Of a stretch of DNA of 64,000 nt, positions 1 through 8,922 are shown piece after piece (the stretch's first letter is position 1; the number at the start of each line of letters is the position of its first letter). The translations under genes were made by a program, and so were the position numbers. The notes below the pieces were generated by a model. The model saw nothing but the letters and a program-made list of their open reading frames with translations. It searched no databases and was not told the origin of the DNA. The stretch covers positions 620,001 to 684,000 of the forward strand of contig NZ_CP007446.1 of NCBI RefSeq assembly GCF_000600005.1, written 5' to 3'. The stretch comes from Snodgrassella alvi wkB2. GTDB taxonomy: Bacteria > Pseudomonadota > Gammaproteobacteria > Burkholderiales > Neisseriaceae.

Positions 1-459
1 CATTGGAAGTGCTAGCTCAACTTGAGGCATTGTTCTAATCTCATCAAGGATTACGGCAATTAATCGCTTCTGTTCCGGTTCCAGTTCTGAATTATGCCAT
101 GACATGGTTCGTGTAATTGCTTCACGCAGTAAGTCAGATAATTCTAAAACGCATGGTTTGACAGGTAGTTTAGTACAGGCGTTTTTTTGTATATAGATGC
201 TCCATCCTTCGAATGGTCCATGTGATCCAAGAAGACTATGCTGTACATTCGGAGGTATCCAGACACCATGAGTTGCGGGCACTACCCATTGACAATTTTC
301 TGCTTCAATTGAAATTAAACCTTGTAATGTGCCGAGTAATTGTCCTCTCGCATGACCATGGCGTTGTGTCACTCTTTGTGAAGAGTGGCTGACTGTCGAT
401 ATGATCATTGGTTCGCTATCAGAAGAAGCGATCTGTGGAGAAATGAGCGGAGTATTCAT
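1..459 (-). CDS. AraC-family transcriptional regulator, N-terminal part (cut by window edge)
   Basis: 153 residues from an ATG at 459 run off the left edge without a stop. What is visible is a cupin-like ligand-binding domain: the HGHARGQLLGTLQG stretch, then WVVPATHGVWIPPNVQHS, is the pattern of NimR-type AraC regulators. The DNA-binding AraC HTH expected at the C-terminus lies outside the window. The gene is divergent from the MFS exporter at 660, and this family usually regulates an adjacent exporter, so it probably controls that gene. Family assignment is by motif only; the ligand is unknown. Confidence 0.8.
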   Translation of the reverse strand, partial: MNTPLISPQIASSDSEPMIISTVSHSSQRVTQRHGHARGQLLGTLQGLISIEAENCQWVVPATHGVWIPPNVQHSLLGSHGPFEGWSIYIQKNACTKLPVKPCVLELSDLLREAITRTMSWHNSELEPEQKRLIAVILDEIRTMPQVELALPM

Positions 460-659
460 TTATATGGCCCCGATGGGATATTTTGTGGCTTAAATTGGTT
501 AGTAAAACTCTATTCTACTGTCTATCCTGAAGCCTCTTAATTGTATTGAAGATAACAAGTTAGCAATAAATAGATAAGTTGTAGATATGCAAAATAATAG
601 TTTTTTATACAAATTTATTGGTTATTTTCAAATTTATTAATCTCTAGAGAGAGTTTGAC

Positions 660-2024
660 ATGGCACATTCAGTTGAGCTGACGGTCGCAGAAAGAAAGTT
701 AGTGTTTGCTATGACGCTATCTAGTATATTGCCATTACTGGATAGCAGCGTTGTTAATGTTATTTTATCCTCAATTTCGAATGACATTAATGCCTCTTAT
801 GCTTATATACAATGGGCTGTTACTGTATATATGCTGGCCTGTTCTACGGGTATATTACTATCTCCTTATATACATGAAAATTTTGGACTCAAGAAAGCAT
901 GGATATGCTCAATTTTTGTTTTTCTTGTAGGTTCTATATTAGTTGGATTTTCATATAATCTGGTGTCTTTGATTCTGTTTAGATGTCTGCAAGGTTTTGG
1001 TGCAGGAATATTAATTCCAATTACTCAATCCACAATAGCGACTTATTTTGGTAAGGAAGGACTAAAGCCGGTTATGGCATTGATTGCTATTCCGTCAGTC
1101 TTTGCCCCTGCACTAGGACCAGTTTTTGGAGCAATCATATCAGAACAGTTAAATTGGAGAATAGCTTTTTTTATCAATATACCTTTAGTGCTTTTGGCTT
1201 TTTTCTTTGGCTGGACGAAAATACCTGATATTAAAACGTCTAAATACAATATGAATATTTATGTATTTTTGACATTTTTAATTTCTTTAATTCTATTTTT
1301 TATCTCTATTAAAAATATCGCATCTGGGCATTTTTTTGATATTTCTAATATTATTATGCTGGTTTTAGGTATTGGTTTGATGATGGTTTCGCTTATTATT
1401 AATAACAAGTCAGACAGTAAACTGATCGATTTAAGTGCATTTAATAGCTCTAAATACTCAATGTCAATAATGATGGGGTTTCTGACATCGCTTATCTTTT
1501 TTGGTTTTATGATTTTTTTTCCTTTAATACAAGCAATAAAGGATAATGTATCTATTACATATATTGGTATGCTGCTTGCCCTGCAAGGTGTAGGTGCCTG
1601 GTTGGCTAGAAAATTTATTTATAAATCTCTAAGTGAGATAAATTCATTTCTAATTATTGGTGTAGGATTAATAATATCAGCAATCAGTATATTAATTATT
1701 CAAGTTGGTGGGAACGCCTCTGAAATCATCGGTTTTACTGTCCGAGGCTCCGGATTAGGCATCGCCACGATTGCTGTTCTCTCTTCTCCATTCGAGTTTT
1801 GTGATAAAAATCAAATCAAGGACACGAGTGCTGTCACGCGTGTTGTACAGCAGATTGGCGGTGCATTTGGGGGAGTATTATCAGGAATACTTATCTACCT
1901 GACGCAAGCTCAATTAATTTCAGTAAACAATGCTTACCATGTAATGTTTTTTGTATCTCTTGTATTTGGTGTTATTGCTGTTATTGCCTATATTTTCTTT
2001 GGTCGAGTGAATAAAATCGCCTAA
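660..2024 (+). CDS. MFS transporter, EmrB/QacA-like multidrug exporter
   Basis: 454 residues, almost entirely hydrophobic helices. The N-terminal LPLLDSSVVNVILSSISNDI and QWAVTVYMLACS stretches are characteristic of the DHA2 drug:proton antiporters; the RCLQGFGAGILIP segment follows in TM4, and the PALGPVFGAIISEQLNWRIAFFINIP stretch is the motif C region. The protein is somewhat shorter than typical 14-helix members. The start is preceded by GAGAGAG at about 7-13 bases. Divergent from the AraC-type regulator, which suggests a substrate-inducible efflux pair. The substrate cannot be told from sequence. Confidence 0.85.
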   Translation: MAHSVELTVAERKLVFAMTLSSILPLLDSSVVNVILSSISNDINASYAYIQWAVTVYMLACSTGILLSPYIHENFGLKKAWICSIFVFLVGSILVGFSYNLVSLILFRCLQGFGAGILIPITQSTIATYFGKEGLKPVMALIAIPSVFAPALGPVFGAIISEQLNWRIAFFINIPLVLLAFFFGWTKIPDIKTSKYNMNIYVFLTFLISLILFFISIKNIASGHFFDISNIIMLVLGIGLMMVSLIINNKSDSKLIDLSAFNSSKYSMSIMMGFLTSLIFFGFMIFFPLIQAIKDNVSITYIGMLLALQGVGAWLARKFIYKSLSEINSFLIIGVGLIISAISILIIQVGGNASEIIGFTVRGSGLGIATIAVLSSPFEFCDKNQIKDTSAVTRVVQQIGGAFGGVLSGILIYLTQAQLISVNNAYHVMFFVSLVFGVIAVIAYIFFGRVNKIA

Positions 2025-2153
2025 CATAAAATTTGGTTCGTTTATATAAATTTTGGGCGCCGATTAACAAGCCTGTTGCTGAGAGAATAGTGCGAACATT
2101 AGCTAAAAGCCCCACCATCTCACAAACAAATCTCAGTTAATATTATTATTGTA

Positions 2154-3524
2154 TTATGATGCTTTTTGTTGCAGTTTAACCTGGAAATTAATAGTTTCAT
2201 TTTTATATTTTTTAATCTTTACTATATCTAATTCCATTTGCAGCCAGTGCAGCTGGGCAATACCATCAACAATAGACAGTCCCAAGCCACTGCCACTGCT
2301 TTCTTGCCCAGCCGGCCGGAAAAAGCGTTCACGCAGACGTTTCAGGTTTTCCGAGGCAATATCATTACAGGGATTAGTAATGCTGATAGAGTTTGTGTTT
2401 AGGGTTAAATTAATAATACTGTGTTCAGGGCTATAGCGAATGGCATTATCAAGCAGATTACGGATAAGAATAGTCAGCAGGGTATGGTCACCGCAAATAG
2501 GTAATACTGTCGCCGCATCAGTATTAAATTGCCGCAGGATACGACAGTGGCGTTCACGTGCCAGCAAGCAGACACTCTCTATAGCGTCATTGGTAATATC
2601 TGTCCAGTTAACTGCTTCGGTATGGGGTAACTCGGTAAGTGGATCAAGACGGGAAAGAGTAAGAAGCTGATCGACCAGACGGGTAGTGCGGTCGATGCTG
2701 TGTTCAATGCTGCGTACACGCTGTTGCTGAGCATCGTTCAGACTAGTAAGTGCCAGCACTTCTGTTTGTACTTTAAGTGCGGCTAACGGGCTGCGCAGTT
2801 CATGTGCTGCATCAGCTGTGAAGCGCAGTTCACGTGCACGAGATTGTTCTATACGCTGAAATAAATCATTCAATGCATTGATAATAGGAAGAATTTCGGT
2901 AGGTGCAATATTAGAAAGAGGTGTAATACTGTGCGGTTCTCTATGGTACAGAGTTTGTGCCAGTGTCTGAAGTGGCTGTGTACCACGGCGTACGCTCCAT
3001 GCAATCAGCCATAGTAAAAGCGGCAGAGCAAGTATAGATACTGCCAGTTGAGACCATACTGCACGCAATACAGTTTGCAAACGTTCGTGCATACTGAATG
3101 ATACGGCTACTTTGAGTTGCTGCTGAGGACTGTTCAAATAAAAAATACGCCATGCATGGCTTTGCCACCAGTATCCCTGATTAATAAATCCCTGATAATC
3201 CGGTTGATAGGGAATAGACTGGCCTGTTTCATCGGCATTAATCAGTTTACCTTTATACCAGATGGCGTATCCGGATTCTTTGGCATCAATAAGTCCGCGC
3301 TGTGGTTTTGGGATAGATGGCAAAGCGGAATATTGGCTGGAATTGAGGTTGATCGGTGTGTGTAATAATCGCTGTGCCAGCTGACTCATCTGTGTATCAC
3401 CGGCTTCATTGATTTCATGCATTACCGCCACTGCGCTAATGATGGCTGTCAGAATCCACAGAAGTGGCAGGGTGATACCAAGATAGATAATTAAGCGCCG
3501 GCTGATAGCAGTGGTTGGCTTCAA
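2154..3524 (-). CDS. Sensor histidine kinase, QseC/PmrB-like
   Basis: 456 residues. Two membrane helices (about residues 13-35 and 155-177) flank a periplasmic sensor region of about 120 residues. A HAMP-like linker is followed by the H-box HELRSPLAALK (phospho-acceptor His241), the N-box NLLDNAIRYSP and the G-box GSGLGLSIVDG. The ATG overlaps the stop of the response regulator by four bases (ATGA), so the two are translationally coupled. Because the operon sits opposite eptA, the kinase most likely senses envelope stress, cationic peptides or metal, as PmrB/BasS do. Whether it is closer to PmrB or to QseC I cannot settle. Confidence 0.88.
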   Translation of the reverse strand: MKPTTAISRRLIIYLGITLPLLWILTAIISAVAVMHEINEAGDTQMSQLAQRLLHTPINLNSSQYSALPSIPKPQRGLIDAKESGYAIWYKGKLINADETGQSIPYQPDYQGFINQGYWWQSHAWRIFYLNSPQQQLKVAVSFSMHERLQTVLRAVWSQLAVSILALPLLLWLIAWSVRRGTQPLQTLAQTLYHREPHSITPLSNIAPTEILPIINALNDLFQRIEQSRARELRFTADAAHELRSPLAALKVQTEVLALTSLNDAQQQRVRSIEHSIDRTTRLVDQLLTLSRLDPLTELPHTEAVNWTDITNDAIESVCLLARERHCRILRQFNTDAATVLPICGDHTLLTILIRNLLDNAIRYSPEHSIINLTLNTNSISITNPCNDIASENLKRLRERFFRPAGQESSGSGLGLSIVDGIAQLHWLQMELDIVKIKKYKNETINFQVKLQQKAS

Positions 3525-4183
3525 GGTGCCTCTCCGAGCTGATAGCCCAGTCCGCGCCGGGTACGAATAATGGTTGTGCTGATTTTTTTACGTAAATGAT
3601 GCACGTGTACTTCTATGGCATTGCTCTCGACTTCCTGTTCCCAGCTATACAGTTTATCTTCGATTTGAGCACGGCTGAAAACATGTTGCGGATGAGTGAC
3701 GAGTAGCTGTAATAACAGCCATTCACGCTGGGTAAGATTAAGTGGTTTGCCATACAGGCAGGCATGACAGGAGTTAAGTTTCAGACTCAGCTGCCCGAAG
3801 TTAATTTCGGTCTGACTGATGCCCTGACTGCGACGAATAAGCGCATGCAAACGTGCAATCACTTCATCAAGCGCAAAAGGTTTACATAAATAATCATCAG
3901 CACCGGCATTCAGACCGGCAAGTCTGTCGGGCAGGGCATCGCGGGCGGTGAGAATCAAAACTGGTGTGCTGAGATTCTTGCTGCGCCAATGGCTTAAAAC
4001 GTCCATACCATCTCTTTCCGCCAGACTTAAATCAAGTATTACAGCATCGTATGGTGCTACACTTAATGCCTGTTCTCCAAGGCGGCCGGATGCAAAAATA
4101 TCACAAGCCATACCATGCTGGCTCAGACCGGCAGTGAGGCCGTCAGCAATGTCTCTGTCATCTTCAAGAATCAGTATACGCAT
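3521..4183 (-). CDS. OmpR-family response regulator, PmrA/QseB-like
   Basis: 220 residues: receiver domain (acidic pair Asp8/Asp9, phospho-acceptor Asp51, Thr79, Lys101) followed by a winged-helix DNA-binding domain ending RTRRGLGYQL. This is the PmrA/QseB/BasR size and architecture. The gene lies 6 bases after the VIT-type transporter and overlaps the kinase gene by 4 bases, so all three should be one transcript. The direct repeat CTTAAG-N5-CTTAAG in front of the divergent eptA is the site type bound by PmrA, which supports eptA as a target. In Neisseria the analogous regulator of lipid A phosphoethanolamine is MisR; orthology to either is not proven here. Confidence 0.9.
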   Translation of the reverse strand: MRILILEDDRDIADGLTAGLSQHGMACDIFASGRLGEQALSVAPYDAVILDLSLAERDGMDVLSHWRSKNLSTPVLILTARDALPDRLAGLNAGADDYLCKPFALDEVIARLHALIRRSQGISQTEINFGQLSLKLNSCHACLYGKPLNLTQREWLLLQLLVTHPQHVFSRAQIEDKLYSWEQEVESNAIEVHVHHLRKKISTTIIRTRRGLGYQLGEAP

Positions 4184-4189
4184 ATTTTT

Positions 4190-4888
4190 TCATATAATGA
4201 TACCAATAATCCGACCTATCATGCTGGTAAAGGCCAGTGCAAGTGCACCTAATATGACTATTCGGATTACAGCCGGACGTTTGGGAGCTCCGCCCAGATG
4301 TGCTGATATGCAGCCCAGAATACCAAGACCGGCTATAGTGGTAACAGACAGTATGCTCATCAGCCATACGGTAGAACTTAACAGAGATAGTAATACTGGT
4401 AACAAAGCACCGCAAGCAAAAGACAGTGCGGAAGCCAAAGCTGCCTGAAGCGGATTGGCTTTACTGACTTCGGTGATACCGATTTCCTCACGGGCGTGGG
4501 CTTCAAGGGCATTATGTTTGGTTAGCGCTTCGGCAACCTGTTGTGCAAGTGTTTTGTTTAAACCACGCTGACGATAAATATTAGCCAGTTCTTCCAGTTC
4601 TATTTCCGGATATCGGATAAGTGAGTCCAGTTCTTTGCGTAAATCAGCTGCTTCTGTATCGCGCTGGCTGGAAACGGAAACATATTCTCCCGCAGCCATA
4701 GAGGCGGCACCTGAAACAAGCGCTGCAATACCGGATATAAGCAAGGTATGCTGATCCGGATCGGCTGCTGCCATCCCCATTAGCAGGCTGGCAGTGGAAA
4801 TCAGTCCATCGTTAGCGCCAAGAACGCTTGCGCGTAACCAATTGTTACGATTAGAAAAATGTTGTTCATCATGCCATGACTGGCTCAT
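4190..4888 (-). CDS. VIT1/CCC1-family Fe(II)/Mn(II) transporter
   Basis: 232 residues with the family's N-terminal RASVLGANDGLISTASLLMG segment, a cytoplasmic acidic region in the middle (residues about 85-135, with the conserved EHAREE-like stretch HAREEIG) and three C-terminal membrane helices. Members export or sequester ferrous iron or manganese. The SD AGGAG is 6 bases before the ATG. It is the first gene of an operon with a PmrA/PmrB-like two-component system, which makes a link between metal handling and metal-induced lipid A modification plausible. Metal specificity is not readable from the sequence. Confidence 0.88.
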   Translation of the reverse strand: MSQSWHDEQHFSNRNNWLRASVLGANDGLISTASLLMGMAAADPDQHTLLISGIAALVSGAASMAAGEYVSVSSQRDTEAADLRKELDSLIRYPEIELEELANIYRQRGLNKTLAQQVAEALTKHNALEAHAREEIGITEVSKANPLQAALASALSFACGALLPVLLSLLSSTVWLMSILSVTTIAGLGILGCISAHLGGAPKRPAVIRIVILGALALAFTSMIGRIIGIII

Positions 4889-4902
4889 TTCGGGCTCCTG
4901 AT

Positions 4903-4920
4903 AAGTACAAATTAGTACTT
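4903..4920. promoter_or_regulatory. Inverted repeat in front of the VIT/two-component operon
   Basis: AAGTAC and GTACTT, 6-base arms separated by 6 bases, end 15 bases upstream of the transporter start. The position suits an operator overlapping the 5' leader. No regulator can be named. Confidence 0.35.
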
Positions 4921-4974
4921 TGCAGACATATTAATTACCGTACCACAATGACGCCGCTTATTGGCATGGTTTAC

Positions 4975-5007
4975 CTTAAGCTTCACTTAAGGCTGTTTTT
5001 TTACACT
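4975..5007 (+). promoter_or_regulatory. PmrA-type box and eptA promoter
   Basis: Two exact copies of CTTAAG (4975-4980 and 4986-4991) are separated by 5 bases, an 11-base periodicity that matches the direct-repeat sites known for PmrA/BasR regulators (CTTAA-type half sites). Ten bases further on is TACACT (5002-5007), a plausible -10, so the box would sit over the -35 position as in activated PmrA promoters. The predicted transcript has a leader of about 20 nt with AGAGG as SD. Confidence 0.7.
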
Positions 5008-5033
5008 TGCCGCTGTTTAGTTAACAGAGGCTG

Positions 5034-6662
5034 ATGATGCAGTCGAAATGGGTATTAAGCAGCAATCGGGCCATATTATTGCTCAGTATTTATATCTTAT
5101 TGATCTTTAATATAGGTTTCTGGAGCTATCTGTTTCAGCATGTAACCCTGAAAAATAATGTTATTTTCTGGTTTACCGTGCCTGTTCTGATGCTGGCAGC
5201 AATGAATTTTTGTATGCAGTTGTTATTCTGGCCATATTTACACTGGTTGATGGTGCCATTGCTTCTGTTGCTGGGTTCAGCTGTAAGCTATGCAGTGATG
5301 ATGCAGCATATTTATTTTGATGCCAATATGCTGCAAAACATTATGCAAACTAATATAGGTGAAGCCGGTGCCTGGCTGACACCTCAATTCTGGATGTGGC
5401 TGGGCATTACCGGCTTATTGCCGGCGCAGTGGTATTGCTGGGGTGTTAATATTCACTATACAAAACCATGGTATCGTGAATTCGGCAAACGAATTGTTGT
5501 CATAATTGCTTCTTTGATTACGGTTTTTACAGTTATTCTGCTTGCGTATGGCAGTTATATTTCTTTTTTCCGAAATAATAAAACTGTGAATCATTTAATA
5601 GTGCCCACTAATTTTGTCGGAGCAGCAGTAAAAACAGCTTATAACACATATGATGCTCATCAGCCTTTGCAACGCATAGGAATGGATGCCAGTCATCAGC
5701 GTCATGGGAATAAACGGTTATTGATACTGGTGATAGGTGAAACCACGCGCGCTCAGAATTGGGGATTGAATGGTTATCAGCGTCAGACTACGCCAGAGCT
5801 TGCTGCTATGGCTAATCAGGTTGTCAATTTCCCTCATGTTAGTTCGTGTGGTACAGCAACTGCTGTGTCTTTACCCTGCCTTTTCTCGAATATGCCACGC
5901 CAGCATTATCAGGCTAATCTGGCAAAACATCAGGAAGGGCTGCTGGATGTTTTGCAACGTTCAGGAGTTGCAGTAAGCTGGCGTGATAATGATGGCGGGT
6001 GTAAAGGTGTATGTGACCGTATCCGTCATCTGGATGTGCGGGACTGGGCTCCGAATTTGAAATGTAATAGTGATGGTTGTCTGGATGAAAGCCTGTTAAT
6101 TAATTTACACGGTATGATTACTAATATGCCTAATGATGCTGTACTGGTATTGCATACAATGGGTAGTCATGGTCCCGCTTATTATCAGCGTTATCCTGAG
6201 GCATTCCGGCGCTTTACACCGACGTGTGATACGAATCAGATTCAGCAATGTACAAGGGAGCAATTGCGTAATACATATGATAATACGGTGCTGTATACAG
6301 ACCATATACTGGCAGAAATAATTAAGTTATTACAAAATGAATCCGGTCTGGCCAGTGCGATGTGGTATTTTTCTGATCATGGAGAATCTTTGGGTGAAAA
6401 CGGTATATATCTGCATGCAACACCCTATGCCATTGCACCGGAAGAGCAAACCCGTGTACCTATGCTGTTCTGGGCAAACCATGATTTTGCCGAAATCAGT
6501 AATCTGGATATGAACTGCTTACGCCGGCATGCGCATCAGCAAGAATTTTCACATGATAATATTTTTCATTCAGTATTGGGACTAATGGATGTGAAAACCA
6601 GTGAATACCAAACTCAGCTGGATTTATTCGCATCGTGCCGGAAAAATAACTTTAATTATTGA
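5034..6662 (+). CDS. eptA: Lipid A phosphoethanolamine transferase
   Basis: 542 residues: five N-terminal membrane helices (to about residue 175) and a periplasmic sulfatase-fold catalytic domain. The metal/nucleophile motifs are clear: GETTRAQNWGLNGY with Glu236, SCGTATAVSLPC carrying the phospho-acceptor Thr (Thr276 by comparison with MCR-1) and a disulfide cysteine pair, and the SDHGESLGENG metal site near residue 450. The enzyme moves phosphoethanolamine from phosphatidylethanolamine to lipid A and confers resistance to polymyxins and host peptides. Two ATGs are adjacent (5034, 5037); AGAGG at 5026-5030 spaces better with the second. Promoter carries a PmrA-type box. Confidence 0.95.
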   Translation: MMQSKWVLSSNRAILLLSIYILLIFNIGFWSYLFQHVTLKNNVIFWFTVPVLMLAAMNFCMQLLFWPYLHWLMVPLLLLLGSAVSYAVMMQHIYFDANMLQNIMQTNIGEAGAWLTPQFWMWLGITGLLPAQWYCWGVNIHYTKPWYREFGKRIVVIIASLITVFTVILLAYGSYISFFRNNKTVNHLIVPTNFVGAAVKTAYNTYDAHQPLQRIGMDASHQRHGNKRLLILVIGETTRAQNWGLNGYQRQTTPELAAMANQVVNFPHVSSCGTATAVSLPCLFSNMPRQHYQANLAKHQEGLLDVLQRSGVAVSWRDNDGGCKGVCDRIRHLDVRDWAPNLKCNSDGCLDESLLINLHGMITNMPNDAVLVLHTMGSHGPAYYQRYPEAFRRFTPTCDTNQIQQCTREQLRNTYDNTVLYTDHILAEIIKLLQNESGLASAMWYFSDHGESLGENGIYLHATPYAIAPEEQTRVPMLFWANHDFAEISNLDMNCLRRHAHQQEFSHDNIFHSVLGLMDVKTSEYQTQLDLFASCRKNNFNY

Positions 6663-6687
6663 TTTGAAAATAATTATTATATGAATA

Positions 6688-8922
6688 TTATGTTTTAGTA
6701 ATTTCTGGTTTTGTATGAGCAAATTGCTGTAACCATTTTTTTGTTGCTTGTAGATCAAAAGCCTGACGGGCATATTTCATTAATAACAAATGTTTAGGAA
6801 GATAAGAGTCAAATTTTTCCTGTTTTTGTTCTGGAACAAGTTGTGCAAGTGCCCAATCTTCACCAAAATCTTCTTCAGCAAGTTGTTTTAATATTTTTTC
6901 TACATCTTCAATTGATTTATCATATACTAAAATTATTCCATTATTTATCGCTAGGGTCAGATCTTTCCGATGTAAAAGGGCAAAGAGAGTATTAATAAGT
7001 TTGTCTCCTTCCCACGTTAATATATACACTGTGTTATCGTACTGGATTAATCTTTCTGTAGAAAGTTTAAAATATTTAAAAAAACGACAGCTTTCAATAA
7101 ACAGGTTTTTAGCATTATTATCGGTAAAATCTGCTTTCCCGTTTGCAGCTGATATCCTGAAATCTTCATCACATAATATTTGATACATTTCCTTACGGAT
7201 AGTTTCATGAATATTTAAACTATTATTTTGAAATGTCGGAGGAACTCCTCCTTTTGTTTTATCAACTAAAATGATTTTATCTGAAATATCAATGCTGATT
7301 ATTTGCCAGCGCTGGCCAGCAAAAATGATATTTTGTCCTTTTATGAGTATATTCGTGACAGGTATAGATCCTAGCGTTTTGTTTTTGGTTATTACCCGAT
7401 ACTCAAGCGGAGTTTGGAAGACACTATAAAAAGTATAATGGTTAACAAGTTTTTCACCATTTACGCCTAAAATCAGAATATCGTTGTGTGCCTGGCCAAT
7501 TAATTGCTCTGAACCCATATGTCTGAGTAAACTTTTAAACTGAGATGTGGTAACGTTTTGAAAAGGTCCTTCCTTGCATAATAATTGGTAAAGCTGTTCT
7601 ATCCGGATACCACCCCATTGAGCAAGTACAGACAAAATTTGATGCAAAAGTGTTGAGAAATGAAGCAAGCCGTTATCGACTGGTTCAAACCAGTTACTGC
7701 TGATTAACAGACGTACCATCGCTAAAGCTTGAATTAATTCCAGATGTAATAAATCGATAAAATTAGATGTTTCTGTTTTTTTTGTTCCAGCTATTAACAT
7801 CCGTAATATTGATGAATTGCCACGTCTGCCACTTCGTCCTACCCGCTGTCGCAAACTAGAAACTGAATGCGGGCTACCTATTTGTATAACCGAATTAACT
7901 TTACCAATATCAATTCCTAATTCAAGAGTCATGGTGCAAATTGCAGTAGTAGGAAGTGAACTTTTCTGTAAACGTTGTTCTAAGGATTCCCGAAATGATT
8001 TTGCTAAAGAGCCATGATGCGGGAAAAATTCATTCGGCAGATTTTTTTGCTCACACATATCACTCAGGCAAACAGCAATTTTTTCACACTTTGGTCGGCT
8101 ATTAACAAAAACAAGATTGTTACTACCGCGGCAAAAGCGAAATATGTCCTGACAAATTTGATCTGTAACAGTATTAGTAGTTTTAGAAAAACGATTTTCT
8201 ATCTCATCCTGTTTAGATTGATCAATATAGCCACGTACTTGTAATTTAAGTGAAGAATGAGCATGGGTTTCGCGAATTATCTGGCAATGGAGTCTTTGAT
8301 TTGGTCGTAGCGACAGAGGAACACTGTTTAAATCGCCTAATGTAGCACTTAAGGCAATGCGTGGAACTGGTGTTTTTAGCTTGCCTATAAGGTGTTCAGT
8401 ACGAGTTAGCAATGATAATAATTGTATGCCTCTTTCTTGACCGATAAAAGCATGAAATTCATCAATAATGATATATTGCAATGACTGAAAAGCTTTTCGG
8501 AACCAGCCAGAATCATTGAGAAGCATTGATTCTAACGATTCTGGTGTAATTAGCAGAATACCAGAGGGAGATTTTTTAAATTTAGTTTTCTGGTTTGCAG
8601 GAATATCTCCGTGCCATGGGGTAAGTTGCATCGACAGCACTTTCGTCAGACTATAAAGGCGACGATACTGGTCATTAATCAATGCCTTTAATGGACTGAT
8701 ATATAAGATACTTACTCCATTTTGTATTTCCATGCATTTACTACAGGCAGGCAAAAATGCAGCTTCTGTTTTGCCTGCAGCTGTTGAGGCACTAATTAGT
8801 ACATCGGTTTTTCCAGCAAGTATCGGAGCAATAGCAAGTTGCTGAATTTCTCGCAGGCTATTCCAACCTTGCTGGTAAATCCACTTCTTTACTTTTTGGT
8901 TTAGTAAATGATAGCTTTGCAT
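6688..8922 (-). CDS. DEAD/DEAH-box helicase, Lhr/BrxHI-like
   Basis: 744 residues with a complete SF2 helicase core in the N-terminal half: STAAGKT (46-52), DEFH (154-157), SAT (192-194), and QRVGRSGRRG motif VI (359-368). The layout and the long C-terminal half resemble Lhr-type helicases, including BrxHI of type 2 BREX systems. ATG overlaps the ATPase gene's stop by one base (TAATG), so it is co-translated as the last gene of a three-gene operon with a TerB-domain membrane protein and a DUF2791 ATPase. The C-terminal ~350 residues show no motif I recognise. Likely translocates or remodels DNA; no nuclease motif is visible in this protein. Confidence 0.88.
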   Translation of the reverse strand: MQSYHLLNQKVKKWIYQQGWNSLREIQQLAIAPILAGKTDVLISASTAAGKTEAAFLPACSKCMEIQNGVSILYISPLKALINDQYRRLYSLTKVLSMQLTPWHGDIPANQKTKFKKSPSGILLITPESLESMLLNDSGWFRKAFQSLQYIIIDEFHAFIGQERGIQLLSLLTRTEHLIGKLKTPVPRIALSATLGDLNSVPLSLRPNQRLHCQIIRETHAHSSLKLQVRGYIDQSKQDEIENRFSKTTNTVTDQICQDIFRFCRGSNNLVFVNSRPKCEKIAVCLSDMCEQKNLPNEFFPHHGSLAKSFRESLEQRLQKSSLPTTAICTMTLELGIDIGKVNSVIQIGSPHSVSSLRQRVGRSGRRGNSSILRMLIAGTKKTETSNFIDLLHLELIQALAMVRLLISSNWFEPVDNGLLHFSTLLHQILSVLAQWGGIRIEQLYQLLCKEGPFQNVTTSQFKSLLRHMGSEQLIGQAHNDILILGVNGEKLVNHYTFYSVFQTPLEYRVITKNKTLGSIPVTNILIKGQNIIFAGQRWQIISIDISDKIILVDKTKGGVPPTFQNNSLNIHETIRKEMYQILCDEDFRISAANGKADFTDNNAKNLFIESCRFFKYFKLSTERLIQYDNTVYILTWEGDKLINTLFALLHRKDLTLAINNGIILVYDKSIEDVEKILKQLAEEDFGEDWALAQLVPEQKQEKFDSYLPKHLLLMKYARQAFDLQATKKWLQQFAHTKPEITKT

